NCBI RefSeq assembly: GCF_003026355.1
Contig: NZ_PYON01000016.1
Location: 1-64,000 of the forward strand
Source of the DNA: Photobacterium kishitanii
GTDB lineage: Bacteria; Pseudomonadota; Gammaproteobacteria; Enterobacterales; Vibrionaceae
DNA length: 64,000 nt
Direction: 5' to 3'
In this document: piece after piece, positions 49,810 through 59,308 of the stretch
Layout: each line of letters starts with the position of its first letter
Numbering within the stretch: the stretch's first letter is position 1
Program-made: the position numbers and the translations under genes
The notes under the pieces: model-generated
Database searches by the model: none
Told to the model about the DNA's origin: nothing
Seen by the model: only the letters and a program-made list of their open reading frames with translations

Positions 49810-50250
49810 TTAAATCTGCTTGGTAAAACCCAACCTATAGTCACGCAACTGGCCTTTCTTTTCCATATTTTCAATAGCATAGCCATTTCTAAACAATAAT
49901 CTCACCATGGCAGGAAAGCAGTTACGCGACTTGACGTTAATCGTCGTATATGAAGATTGTGCCATCACCCATGCTTCTTGTGCTTCTAATAATTTTTGCG
50001 CAATGCCCAATCCACGCCCGCAAGCTAGCACTCCGCCAAGCCAGCTATAAAACACCTGCTCAGATAATGCATAACCGACCTTGACCCCAACTAATTGCTA
50101 TTGATACTCAGCCACCAAAATCAACGTCGGCTGATGCGCTAATCGTAATCGAATCATCTCGGCATCAATGCCACTGTCTAACTCACTGATGCCAGCGAAT
50201 ACAGTAACAGCTTCAGCTATCGTTCCAATACGTACCACTATTGCAGTCAT
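49810..50250 (-). pseudogene. GNAT-family N-acetyltransferase broken by one amber codon
   Basis: Starting at ATG 50250, the frame reads through 50 codons to an in-frame TAG at 50098-50100, then continues in the same frame for 96 codons to 49810. The two halves together make a normal GNAT of 146 residues: the second half has the acetyl-CoA loop region ACGRGLGIAQKLL and the final NGYAI strand. The context is EYQ-stop-QLVG, so a CAG to TAG change would explain it. A sequencing error is possible. The start follows the yhhQ terminator, and RyhB is immediately downstream on the same strand. Confidence 0.85.
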
Positions 50251-50271
50251 TATTCAGTCTCCTTTGATTAG

Positions 50272-50297
50272 GTAAAAAAAATCGGCCGCAGCCGATT
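50272..50297 (-). terminator. Terminator after yhhQ
   Basis: On minus, AAATCGGC pairs with GCCGATTT around TGCG, followed by a T-run. Confidence 0.88.
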
Positions 50298-50324
50298 TAT
50301 TTTCAATCCTAAAACCATAATGGT

Positions 50325-51041
50325 TTATTTACTGACAGTCACAGTATCGCTGAACGGCTGCGGCTTTAAGGTGGTTAGCTTATTAATTAAGTAATTAAGT
50401 AGTACCCCATATAAAGGCACAAACAAACCTAAACTAATAATTAATTTAAAACTGTAATCCACTAACGCAATTTCAGTCCAATTTTGTGCCATAAATGCAT
50501 CAGGGCTGTGATAAAACGCAATACTAAAAAATGCCGTCGTATCAAGCGCATTACCAATAATGGTCGATGCTGTGGGCGCGATCCACCACTGTTTCATTTG
50601 ACGGAGACGATTAAATACCGACACATCCAATATTTGTCCCAACAGGTATGCCATAAAACTAGCAATCGCAATCCGGGCAACAAATAAATTGAACTCAGTA
50701 AGATGAGCGAAACCTTGATATTGTCCTTTAAAGAACAGCACTGACAACACATAAGACACAATTAATGCCGGCGCCATTACCCGCCAAATAATTTTTCGTG
50801 CCATGCCGGCACCAAAAATACGGACAGTTAAATCAGTCGCAAGGAAAATAAACGGAAAGGTAAATGCGCCCCAAGTGGTGTGATAACCAAAAATAGTAAA
50901 CGGCAGTTGGACTAAATAATTACTTGAGGCGATCACTAATAAATGAAAAGCCACCAAATACGATAAAGCCTTGTGTTGTTGAGCAGCGGTAAAAGCAGTC
51001 GTTGTTGTATTCGATATTGTTGCGTTAGATAAAGCAGTCAT
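50325..51041 (-). CDS. yhhQ: Queuosine precursor transporter YhhQ (VUT family)
   Basis: A 238-residue polytopic inner-membrane protein with about six helices, importing 7-cyano- or 7-aminomethyl-7-deazaguanine for queuosine tRNA modification. The family motif FPFIFLATDLTVRIFG is near residues 63-78 and the DTTAFFSIAF segment is near 170. The ATG at 51041 has AAGG 7 nt upstream; longer in-frame starts run through the structured leader. The C-terminus is cytoplasmic. It is followed by a terminator. Confidence 0.92.
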   Translation of the reverse strand: MTALSNATISNTTTTAFTAAQQHKALSYLVAFHLLVIASSNYLVQLPFTIFGYHTTWGAFTFPFIFLATDLTVRIFGAGMARKIIWRVMAPALIVSYVLSVLFFKGQYQGFAHLTEFNLFVARIAIASFMAYLLGQILDVSVFNRLRQMKQWWIAPTASTIIGNALDTTAFFSIAFYHSPDAFMAQNWTEIALVDYSFKLIISLGLFVPLYGVLLNYLINKLTTLKPQPFSDTVTVSK

Positions 51042-51112
51042 GTAAGACCTTTTTGTCATTGGGGGGAGGGAACCCAAACATTTCCATTGCAGATGGTAAT
51101 TACCGCCTGCAA
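51042..51112 (-). promoter_or_regulatory. Structured yhhQ leader, possible preQ1-I-like pseudoknot
   Basis: A TATAAT -10 at 51127-51132 places the start near 51120. In the leader TTGGG (51073-51077) pairs with CCCAA (51059-51063) around a TTCCCTCCC loop; loop CCT (51067-51069) can pair with AGG (51048-51050) of the ribosome binding site through an A-rich linker. That is the topology of a preQ1-I riboswitch, but the conserved AGC and CUAA bases are missing. A separate stem TTGCAG/CTGCAA lies upstream. Confidence 0.4.
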
Positions 51113-51150
51113 CACCAGGGCGGCGATTATACAGCACCGGATTAATTTGC

Positions 51151-51453
51151 CTAGTGGCGTGACAATAACTGCTGTATAAAAATCAGATCATCAATCTCAC
51201 TCAATACCAACAATTCAAACCACATCGATGTGCTGTAATGTTCAGCTTTGAGTAATAGCTGACAACCATCAAAGTCGATTAACCATTGGTGGAGATCAGC
51301 ACTTGGCTCTTTATCAATTAAGGTCGCATCTAAACGCTGTAACAGTGCTATTGCGATCGTAGTAAAATTATCAAACTCAAACTGGGCCGGCGTAACCACT
51401 AAAGTGCCTTGTTCAAGGTTTATTTCCGTGTGGCTAAAATCATAATCCATCAT
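51151..51453 (-). CDS. DUF3630 family protein
   Basis: A 100-residue soluble acidic protein, probably DUF3630, with no catalytic motif visible. ATG 51453 and ATG 51450 are both possible starts. It follows recQ by 9 bp, and this pairing recurs in Vibrio. Function unknown; the family assignment is from memory of the neighbourhood and general look. Confidence 0.65.
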   Translation of the reverse strand: MMDYDFSHTEINLEQGTLVVTPAQFEFDNFTTIAIALLQRLDATLIDKEPSADLHQWLIDFDGCQLLLKAEHYSTSMWFELLVLSEIDDLIFIQQLLSRH

Positions 51454-51462
51454 TAACTTCCG

Positions 51463-53307
51463 TTAGTTATGTTCATCAATTGCCATTAAGTGATCGCCAA
51501 TCAATTGCAAAAATACCACCCCAAACTTTTCTAACTTACGCTGACCGACACCATTTATCGCTAAAAAGTCCCCTTTTGAGCTTGGTAACCGTTCCGCCAT
51601 TTCCATCAGGCTAGCATCATTGAATACCACATAGGGTGGCAAATCTTCTTCATCAGCAATCGCTTTGCGTAATTTGCGTAACTTGGCAAATAATTTTTTG
51701 TCATATTGACGATTGGCCATTCGATCAACTTTACTGCTACGAGCCGCCGTATCAAGTCGAGGTACAGCCAATGATAACGGCATTTGAGCCCTTAATAATG
51801 GCCGCGCTTGCTCTGTTAGTTGTAATACTGAGTTACGGCTAATATTTTGGGTTAAAAATCCACGATGGATCAGTTGCCGTAAAATACTTACCCAATATTC
51901 ATGGCTGTATTCACGCCCAATACCATAAGTGGTTAATTTATCATGGCCATATTCACGAATACGTTGATTTTGCATGCCGCGCAAGACATCAACCACATAG
52001 GTAATGCCAAAATTCTGGTTAACGCGATATACACATGACAATGCTTTTTGAGCCGCTTCCACCGCATCAAACTGCTGCGGCGGATCAAGACATACATCGC
52101 AATTTCCACATGCTTGACGTTGATCTTCACCAAAATAATGTAGCAGTACTTGGCGGCGACAACTTTGTGCTTGAGCAAATGCCCCCATCGCATTTAATTT
52201 ATGTAGCTCAACATCACGTTGCGCATCATGCGGTTTTTCATCGACACAACGGCGTAACCAGGCTAAATCTGCCGGATCATAAAGTAATAATGCTTCTGCT
52301 GGTAAGCCATCCCGTCCTGCCCGTCCTGTTTCTTGATAATAGGATTCAATATTACGCGGAATATCAAAATGGACCACAAACCGCACATTAGGCTTATTGA
52401 TCCCCATTCCAAATGCTACCGTTGCAACAACCACATGAATATCATCACGTTGAAAAGCATCTTGAACCGCCACTCGCTGTTGGTGTTCCATTCCAGCATG
52501 ATATGCCGCGGCACGAATACCACTTTCACACAGTTTTTCGCTGATCTGCTCAACTTTCTTACGGCTATTACAATAAATGATCCCGCACTGACCCCGCATC
52601 GTCGCCAAGTAACGGTTTAATTGCATAAACGGTTTATGTTTTTCCCATAACGTGTAACGAATATTCGGCCGATCAAAGCTGCCCAAATAACAATGAGGAT
52701 CAGTTAATCCCAATCGACTAATAATGTCATGCCGCGTGGCATCATCAGCTGTGGCGGTTAATGCCATCACAGGCAGAGGTGAAAATTGTTGTTTAAGCAG
52801 ACCTAATGCCGCATATTCAGGTCGAAAGTCATGCCCCCACTGTGAAACACAATGCGCTTCATCAACAGCCACCATCGCTACATCAAGTTGCTGCAAACGT
52901 TCAATAAAATCGTGCATTAACACCCGTTCAGGTGAGGCATAAACTAACTGTAATTCTCCATTTTGCATCGCATCAAAAGTGGCTTGGATTTCTTCACGTG
53001 CCATCGCTGAATGAATACATCCGGCACTGACACCGTTGGCATTAAGCTGGTCTACTTGATCTTTCATTAGCGAAATCAGTGGTGAAATCACCACGGTTAA
53101 TCCCGGCAGCATTAAAGCAGGAATTTGATAACACAAAGATTTACCGCCACCGGTTGGCATGATAACCAAACAGTCATTACCGGCAGTGATCGCATCAATC
53201 ACTGCTTGTTGGCCTTGCCTAAATTGTTGATAGCCAAATACATCCTGCAATATTTCTTGGCTGGATAATAATAATGACGACACAGGCTGAGGGGCAACGG
53301 TTGACAT
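51463..53307 (-). CDS. recQ: ATP-dependent DNA helicase RecQ
   Basis: A 3'-5' helicase for recombination and replication-fork repair, 614 residues. The helicase core has PTGGGKSLCYQ (Walker A), VDEAHCVSQWGHDFRPEY (motif II with aromatic loop), and SYYQETGRAGRDG (motif VI). The zinc-binding cysteines CRRQ, CGNCDVC are near 380-403, a winged helix follows and an HRDC domain is C-terminal (PPYVVFNDASL). The ATG at 53307 yields the usual length; 32 extra upstream codons are not family-like. Confidence 0.96.
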   Translation of the reverse strand: MSTVAPQPVSSLLLSSQEILQDVFGYQQFRQGQQAVIDAITAGNDCLVIMPTGGGKSLCYQIPALMLPGLTVVISPLISLMKDQVDQLNANGVSAGCIHSAMAREEIQATFDAMQNGELQLVYASPERVLMHDFIERLQQLDVAMVAVDEAHCVSQWGHDFRPEYAALGLLKQQFSPLPVMALTATADDATRHDIISRLGLTDPHCYLGSFDRPNIRYTLWEKHKPFMQLNRYLATMRGQCGIIYCNSRKKVEQISEKLCESGIRAAAYHAGMEHQQRVAVQDAFQRDDIHVVVATVAFGMGINKPNVRFVVHFDIPRNIESYYQETGRAGRDGLPAEALLLYDPADLAWLRRCVDEKPHDAQRDVELHKLNAMGAFAQAQSCRRQVLLHYFGEDQRQACGNCDVCLDPPQQFDAVEAAQKALSCVYRVNQNFGITYVVDVLRGMQNQRIREYGHDKLTTYGIGREYSHEYWVSILRQLIHRGFLTQNISRNSVLQLTEQARPLLRAQMPLSLAVPRLDTAARSSKVDRMANRQYDKKLFAKLRKLRKAIADEEDLPPYVVFNDASLMEMAERLPSSKGDFLAINGVGQRKLEKFGVVFLQLIGDHLMAIDEHN

Positions 53308-53898
53308 AGTAAGACTCTTCGCTAAACAGAGCTGCCATTCTATACCTAAATCTAGGGTAGATGCGAGCAAGCCCCCAATAACAAAGCTATTAAGTGATGG
53401 CATTAATAATTATCAAATAAAACCAAGTCATTGCCTCAGTTACAATGATAGTGGCGGCATATTTTCTTAAAACTAATCGCCACCAATAACAACTTCAGCA
53501 TCAATCTTTCGCTACAGCCTGATTTATTTAAAATTAATGACTGGTGTTTATGGTTACGATTATCACAACAACCCTCAAGTAATAATAACCAAATAATTAA
53601 TAAGGGAATAAAACAAAAAACACCAACTATCACCACTGTTATCAGATGGTTAATTATTCAACACTATATAATTTAAAGCCGCTTTTTCGCGACTAAATTT
53701 TGAAGTTATTAATAACATTTAACAACTTACCAGCTTGAAATGACTCAAACGGATTAAAAATCAAATATCCAACAAATATTACGGTCAACAATATTTAAAA
53801 ATAATGAGATATACGGGGATTTTTCTGCCATCATTAATCACATTAAAATACCACCTAGCACCTCTCTACTGTTGCGTTGCTGATTACAAGGATCTGTT
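53308..53898. other. Divergent recQ/ggt intergenic region
   Basis: About 590 bp, very AT-rich from 53400. I find a TATAAT at 53667-53672 with no good -35 as the only promoter-like feature. No ORF with a ribosome binding site, no RNA signature and no repeat could be recognised. Confidence 0.5.
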
Positions 53899-55662
53899 AT
53901 GCTTAAAATCGCGCCATCACTATTACGTTTACTGGCAATGTGTAGTTGTGCGGCCCCTATTTTCACCGTTACAGCCCAACAAGTTAGTGACACTATCATT
54001 CCTGAAGCCAGTGTCACGCCACAGCAATCACAATTAGTGGACGGCAAACAATGGATGATTGCCACTGCCAATCATTATGCCAGTGAAGCTGGCGCAGCAA
54101 TGTTGCGTCAAGGTGGTAACGCAATCGACGCTATGGTGGCAACCCAATTAGTATTAGGCTTAGTTGAACCGCAATCATCAGGCATTGGTGGCGGAGGATT
54201 TTTAGTCTATTGGGATAATGATAATCAGCGAATGACCACCTTTGATGGTCGAGAAACGGCACCTTTTGCGGTCACTCCACGTCTCTTTCAAAATAAAAAT
54301 GGCCAACCATTAGCATTTTATGATGCTGTTGTCGGCGGGCGCTCGGTTGGTACCCCTGGCACGATTAAATTATTGTGGAATAGCCACCAGCAATATGGCC
54401 AATTAGAGTGGAAGCAACTATTTCAACCTGCAATAAAATTAGCCAAAGCAGGGTTTATTGTTAGCCCTCGCTTAGCGGCATTAGTCGCTAAAGATGCCAC
54501 GCATTTACAACGGTGGCCACTAACCAAAGACTATTTTTTTGACGCTCAGGGTCAACCAATTCAGGCCGGGCAACGATTAATCAATCAAGCTTATGCTGAT
54601 ACTTTACGAAAAATTGCTGATTATGGTCAAAAGGCATTTTATCAAGGAGATATTGCACGAGAGATTGTTAATACCGTTCAAAACGCGGTCGGTAATCCAG
54701 GTGTACTCAGTAATATTGATTTGGCCAGTTATAAAGTAAAACAACGTGAGCCGATATGTGCGCCTTATCGCCAATATCAAATTTGTGGTATGGGACCACC
54801 AAGCTCAGGTGCATTAACCCTTGGGCAAATTATGGGAATGCTTAACCATTATCCGTTAGCGAAAATGGGTGCTAATGATGTTAATAGCTGGCGCTTGATT
54901 GGCGATGCCTCACGCTTAGCATTTGCTGATCGTGGTCGTTATATGGCTGACAGTGACTATGTGCCGATGCCAACCAAAGGCTTACTCGATCCTGACTACA
55001 TTCAACAACGGGCGCAATTATTAGCTACCAATAAAAGATTAACCACCGTCGAGCCAGGATTGCCGCCATGGGATCATGCCAGTATTCAAACCACCGATGA
55101 AGCTATCGAATTGCCATCAACCACCCATTTTGCGATTGTTGATCGCCAAGGTAACGTGGTCTCTATGACCTCTACCATTGAAAACAGTTTTGGTTCACGA
55201 TTAATGGTTGGTGGGTTCTTACTGAATAACGAATTAACCGATTTTTCATTCCGTAGCCAAATTGATGGTGTACCCATCGCCAATCGTATTGAGCCGGGTA
55301 AACGTCCCCGTTCATCAATGGCACCGACAATTGTAATGCACAATAACCAACCGGTATTAGCCATTGGCTCCCCCGGTGGCAGTCAAATTATCGGCTATAT
55401 TGCAAAAACCTTAGTCGCTTACATTGATTGGGGAATGGATTTACAGCAAGCAATTAATCTGCCTAACATTAATAACCGTTTTGGTACCTTTGAGTTAGAA
55501 CAACACACTGCTGCGACAGCATGGGCACCTAAGTTTGAACAATTAGGCTATAAAACTGCAGTAAAAGATCTTAACTCTGGCATTCAAGCGATCACGATTG
55601 CCCCCAAGCAATTAACCGGTGCTGCTGATCCCCGCCGCGAAGGTAAAGTGATCGCCCAATAG
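53899..55662 (+). CDS. ggt: Gamma-glutamyltranspeptidase
   Basis: A 587-residue periplasmic Ntn hydrolase that cleaves glutathione and transfers gamma-glutamyl groups. The signal peptide is residues 1-27. It autocleaves before the nucleophile threonine in TTHFAIVDRQGNVVSMT near residue 407 into large and small subunits. The glutamate-binding R in FDGRETAP and the GSPGGSQI motif in the small subunit are present. AGGATCTGTT precedes the ATG. Confidence 0.95.
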   Translation: MLKIAPSLLRLLAMCSCAAPIFTVTAQQVSDTIIPEASVTPQQSQLVDGKQWMIATANHYASEAGAAMLRQGGNAIDAMVATQLVLGLVEPQSSGIGGGGFLVYWDNDNQRMTTFDGRETAPFAVTPRLFQNKNGQPLAFYDAVVGGRSVGTPGTIKLLWNSHQQYGQLEWKQLFQPAIKLAKAGFIVSPRLAALVAKDATHLQRWPLTKDYFFDAQGQPIQAGQRLINQAYADTLRKIADYGQKAFYQGDIAREIVNTVQNAVGNPGVLSNIDLASYKVKQREPICAPYRQYQICGMGPPSSGALTLGQIMGMLNHYPLAKMGANDVNSWRLIGDASRLAFADRGRYMADSDYVPMPTKGLLDPDYIQQRAQLLATNKRLTTVEPGLPPWDHASIQTTDEAIELPSTTHFAIVDRQGNVVSMTSTIENSFGSRLMVGGFLLNNELTDFSFRSQIDGVPIANRIEPGKRPRSSMAPTIVMHNNQPVLAIGSPGGSQIIGYIAKTLVAYIDWGMDLQQAINLPNINNRFGTFELEQHTAATAWAPKFEQLGYKTAVKDLNSGIQAITIAPKQLTGAADPRREGKVIAQ

Positions 55663-55684
55663 CAGCCTATAAAAACCATAAAAA

Positions 55685-55729
55685 AGCCCAGTGATGGTTA
55701 ATTATAAACAATTAACAATCACTGGGCTT
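55685..55729. terminator. Terminator between ggt and uvrD
   Basis: AGCCCAGTGAT pairs with ATCACTGGGCT, with an inner GGTTAATT/AATTAACC-like stem. On minus it is followed by a long T-run (good for uvrD); on plus the tail is TTATTACTG (weak for ggt). Confidence 0.88.
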
Positions 55730-55745
55730 ATTACTGCAATGGTGA

Positions 55746-57917
55746 TTATAGTGCGGTTAACTTAGCGTATTGGGTTACTAACCACTTAATACCTTCACCA
55801 TTAAAGGCCACTTGGACTCGACTTTGAGCGCCGCTGCCTTCAAAGTTGATAATTGTTCCTTCACCAAATTTAGGGTGTTGCACTCGCTGCCCCAAACTAA
55901 AACCGGTCTCGTTAAAGTTATTATTAACTTGGGTTTGGCTAAAACGACCACTACTCACAGGACGTGAAACCTGTGCCTTCATGCGTACTTCTTCAACATA
56001 TTGCTCAGGAATTTCACGAATGAAACGTGATGGTTTATGGAAATTATCCTTGCCGTATAAACGTCGCATTTCAGCATAAGTGATATACAGCTTCTTCATT
56101 GCCCGCGTCATGCCGACATAACATAACCGACGCTCTTCTTCTAACCGATCGGCTTCTTCTATGGTACGCGAGCTTGGGAACATCCCTTCTTCGACACCGA
56201 CCATAAACACAATCGGAAATTCTAAGCCTTTGGCACTGTGCATTGTCATCAACTGAACCGCATCTTCAAAGGCGTCAGCTTGACCATCACCCGCTTCTAA
56301 TGCAGCATGAGCTAAAAATGCTGACAATGGACTCATTTCAGCCGCTTCTTCAGGAATTTCAAACTGACGCGTTGCTGTCACCAATTCTTCTAAGTTTTCA
56401 ATCCGCGCTTGCGCTTTTTCGCCTTTTTCCTGCTCATACATTGCCCGCAAACCTGAATGACGAATAACATCATCGGTTTGTTGATACATCGCAAGTTCAG
56501 CGGTGTCATCTTCAAGTGCATTAATCAACTCAATAAAGCGTTGTAGAGCATTGGCAGCTCGTCCAGCCAGCACTTTTTCGTCTAATAACGCCAAGCTTGA
56601 TTGCCACATCGTTAAACCGCGATCACGAGCGGTTATACGAATGGTTTCGAGGGTACGATCGCCCAAACCACGAGTCGGAGTATTTACCACCCGCTCAAAC
56701 GAGGCATCATCATTACGATTGCTAATCAAACGCAGGTAAGACAACGCATCTTTAATTTCTTGACGCTCAAAGAAACGCATGCCGCCATAAATACGATATG
56801 GCATGCCAGCTTGAATTAATGCTTCTTCTAATACTCGCGACTGAGCATTACTACGGTATAAAAATGCGGTATCACTAAGGCTACCACCTTGCTCACGCCA
56901 CTCTTTAATTTTACCGACCGCAAACCGCGCTTCATCAAGTTCATTAAACGCCGAATACAGTGAGATCGGCTCGCCATCGCCATCTTCTGTCCATAAATTC
57001 TTACCCATACGAGCAGTATTATTAGCAATAAGCTCATTGGCAGCATTAAGAATATTGGCAGTAGAGCGATAGTTTTGCTCCAAAAAGATTGACGATGCGT
57101 TACTGAAATCATTAAGAAAACGTTGAATATTTTCAACTTGAGCGCCACGCCAACCGTAAATAGATTGGTCGTCATCACCGACAATCATCACATGGCAATC
57201 AGATCCAGCCATTAATCGTAGCCACGCAAATTGAATATTGTTGGTATCTTGGAACTCATCCACCAAAATGTGTTTAAAGCGTGCTTGATAATGCTCGCGA
57301 ATATGCTTGTTATCACGCAATAATTCAAACGAACGCAGTAATAGCTCGGCAAAATCGACCATGCCAGCACGATCACAAGCTTCTTGGTAAGCGGTATAAA
57401 TTCGCAACCAAGTTTGCTCAACCGGATCATTATAGGTTTCAACATGCTGTGGGCGTAAGCCTTCGTCTTTTTTAGCATTGATATACCAAGCACCTTGACG
57501 GGCTGGCCAATGCTTTTCATCTAAATTCTGCGCTTTAATCAAACGGCGTAATAACCGCATCTGATCATCAGAATCTAAAATATTAAAATCTTCAGGCAAG
57601 CGCGCATCCAAATAGTGGGCGCGTAACATGCGATGACATAAGCCATGGAAAGTGCCATTCCACATTCCAGCACTAGAGCCATGCATTAATTCATTAATAC
57701 GGCCACGCATTTCGGCAGCCGCTTTATTGGTAAATGTCACCGACATAATGGAATACGGCGAAGCTTGTTCAACCGCCAACAACCAAGCAATACGATGCAC
57801 TAGCACACGGGTTTTACCACTACCCGCTCCCGCCAATACTAGGTGATTACCCAACGGCGCAGCCACCGCCTCGCGTTGTTTGTCATTGAGGCCATCTAAT
57901 AGAAGTGAAACGTCCAT
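55746..57917 (-). CDS. uvrD: DNA helicase II
   Basis: A 723-residue superfamily 1A 3'-5' helicase for nucleotide excision and mismatch repair. It has LAGAGSGKTRVLVHR (Walker A), VDEFQDTN (motif II), GDDDQSIYGWRGA (motif III), EQNYRST and TMHSAKGLEF (motif V). The C-terminal Tudor-like domain (LGQRVQHPKFGEGTI) is present. A LexA box lies just upstream, so it should be SOS-induced. Confidence 0.96.
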   Translation of the reverse strand: MDVSLLLDGLNDKQREAVAAPLGNHLVLAGAGSGKTRVLVHRIAWLLAVEQASPYSIMSVTFTNKAAAEMRGRINELMHGSSAGMWNGTFHGLCHRMLRAHYLDARLPEDFNILDSDDQMRLLRRLIKAQNLDEKHWPARQGAWYINAKKDEGLRPQHVETYNDPVEQTWLRIYTAYQEACDRAGMVDFAELLLRSFELLRDNKHIREHYQARFKHILVDEFQDTNNIQFAWLRLMAGSDCHVMIVGDDDQSIYGWRGAQVENIQRFLNDFSNASSIFLEQNYRSTANILNAANELIANNTARMGKNLWTEDGDGEPISLYSAFNELDEARFAVGKIKEWREQGGSLSDTAFLYRSNAQSRVLEEALIQAGMPYRIYGGMRFFERQEIKDALSYLRLISNRNDDASFERVVNTPTRGLGDRTLETIRITARDRGLTMWQSSLALLDEKVLAGRAANALQRFIELINALEDDTAELAMYQQTDDVIRHSGLRAMYEQEKGEKAQARIENLEELVTATRQFEIPEEAAEMSPLSAFLAHAALEAGDGQADAFEDAVQLMTMHSAKGLEFPIVFMVGVEEGMFPSSRTIEEADRLEEERRLCYVGMTRAMKKLYITYAEMRRLYGKDNFHKPSRFIREIPEQYVEEVRMKAQVSRPVSSGRFSQTQVNNNFNETGFSLGQRVQHPKFGEGTIINFEGSGAQSRVQVAFNGEGIKWLVTQYAKLTAL

Positions 57918-57926
57918 CGCTATCTA

Positions 57927-57942
57927 CTGGTTATTTATACAA
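57927..57942. promoter_or_regulatory. LexA (SOS) box upstream of uvrD
   Basis: CTG-N10-CAA on plus, reading on minus TTGTATAAATAACCAG. This closely resembles the E. coli uvrD box CTGTATATATACCCAG. It ends 10 bp before the uvrD start codon, overlapping the probable promoter. Confidence 0.85.
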
Positions 57943-58164
57943 TGGTGATGATTATACCAGCCCCAATAAAGATTGCTTCGATATCTTTGTAGTGATTTTC
58001 GCAGAGTTCAGAAACAAAAACATAACACAATTGTTAAAATAATTAACATCCCAGTGAAATAAATTATGCTTTTGCCCTGTCTGTTATTCCAAGAGCAAAT
58101 TAACACCACTAAAAAAATGCTTAACCACAACCAATCAACACTCAACCATAATCAAGGAATCACC

Positions 58165-58440
58165 ATGAAAAAGACCAATATTGCTTTAGCGTCAGCGATG
58201 ACAGGATTAATTGCGTTAGCAGGAGCACTTGCCTCAACAACAGCTGTTGCTGAAGAAATGGGCAAAAAGATGGAGAAAGAAAAATGTTATGGCGTTAGTA
58301 AAGCGGGCAAAAATGATTGTGCAACTAAAACGAGTTCGTGCGCTGGTTCAGCCAAAGAAGATGCGCAAAAAGATGCCTTTGTAGTCGTGCCTAAAGGACT
58401 GTGCGATCGTCTCCATGGTGGCTCAACAAAGGAGGCATAA
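58165..58440 (+). CDS. bufA: BufA1-type bufferin precursor (DUF2282)
   Basis: A 91-residue exported peptide. The signal peptide ends near AVA (residue 28). The mature region carries four cysteines at 41, 52, 59 and 80 in the motif pattern EKCYG, KNDCAT, SSCAG and KGLCDRLHGG, matching DUF2282/BufA1. In described systems BufB and BufC modify the cysteines to copper-binding heterocycles, and the product buffers periplasmic copper. AAGGA is upstream of the ATG at 58165, and the next gene's ribosome binding site lies inside the last codons. It heads an operon with bufB, bufC and a DoxX gene. Confidence 0.9.
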   Translation: MKKTNIALASAMTGLIALAGALASTTAVAEEMGKKMEKEKCYGVSKAGKNDCATKTSSCAGSAKEDAQKDAFVVVPKGLCDRLHGGSTKEA

Positions 58441-58444
58441 GTTA

Positions 58445-59308
58445 GTGGATTTTTCATCCCAGCAGCCGATTGGGGTGGGCCTACGCTCGCCTCACATCGC
58501 TGAGATAATTTCTACCCAACCGTCACTTGGTTGGTTAGAAATTCACAGTGAAAATTATTTCAATCCCGATTCATTAGCACGCCACCAACTGCGCCAATTG
58601 CTACCTCACTATCCGATTAGCTGCCATGGGATCGGGCTGTCATTGGGATCAGTAGATCCACTTAATCCTGACCATTTACAGCAACTCAAGCAATTAATTA
58701 CCGAGACCGAGCCATTTTTAATTTCAGATCATCTCAGTTGGAGTTCTGTTAATGGTCAATATTTTAATGATCTATTACCACTGCCTTATACCGAAGAAGC
58801 ACTCACCCATTTCTGCGCTAAGGTTGATCAAGTCCAGCATCTATTAAAACGCCAACTATTAATTGAAAATCCATCCAGTTATTTACAGTTTCAACACTCA
58901 ACAATTCCGGAATGGGAGTTTTTAATGGCAGTCCAACAGCGCACAGGCTGCGGACTGTTATTAGATTTGAATAATATTTATGTCAGTAGTTTTAACCATC
59001 GCTTTGATTGCCAAACGTATTTAGCTGCTATTGATCCAACCGTGGTGCAGGAGATACACCTCGCAGGTTTTATACGCAAACAATTACCTCAAGGTGAAAT
59101 TTGGATTGATACCCATAGTCAACCCGTCAGTACCGCTGTATGGCAATTGTATCAACAATGGATCCGCTGTCATGGCAGTCATATTCCAACCTTAATTGAG
59201 TGGGATACTGATATTCCTCCTCTAGCAATATTAATCGCAGAAGCGAATAAGGCTCAAACGATTATCGATAAGGAGCGCGCCGATGCCAGCATCATTAACC
59301 GCACCTAA
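58445..59308 (+). CDS. bufB: BufB, DUF692-family multinuclear iron oxidase (MNIO)
   Basis: A 287-residue TIM-barrel-like enzyme that modifies cysteines in BufA. Metal ligands typical of MNIO are seen: H17, E32, H34, N37, H61, D95, H96, E141, D174, N176, H205, D222, H224 and E252 by position. AGGAGG (58429-58434) sits 10 nt before GTG 58445; an ATG at 58415 lies inside bufA and is not used. It overlaps bufC by 26 bp. Confidence 0.93.
   Translation: MDFSSQQPIGVGLRSPHIAEIISTQPSLGWLEIHSENYFNPDSLARHQLRQLLPHYPISCHGIGLSLGSVDPLNPDHLQQLKQLITETEPFLISDHLSWSSVNGQYFNDLLPLPYTEEALTHFCAKVDQVQHLLKRQLLIENPSSYLQFQHSTIPEWEFLMAVQQRTGCGLLLDLNNIYVSSFNHRFDCQTYLAAIDPTVVQEIHLAGFIRKQLPQGEIWIDTHSQPVSTAVWQLYQQWIRCHGSHIPTLIEWDTDIPPLAILIAEANKAQTIIDKERADASIINRT

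Noticed and set aside
53436..54071. Short open frames in the recQ-ggt gap and at the ggt 5' end
   Set aside because: Low-complexity, AT-rich, no ribosome binding site; the rightmost one is antisense to the ggt signal peptide.
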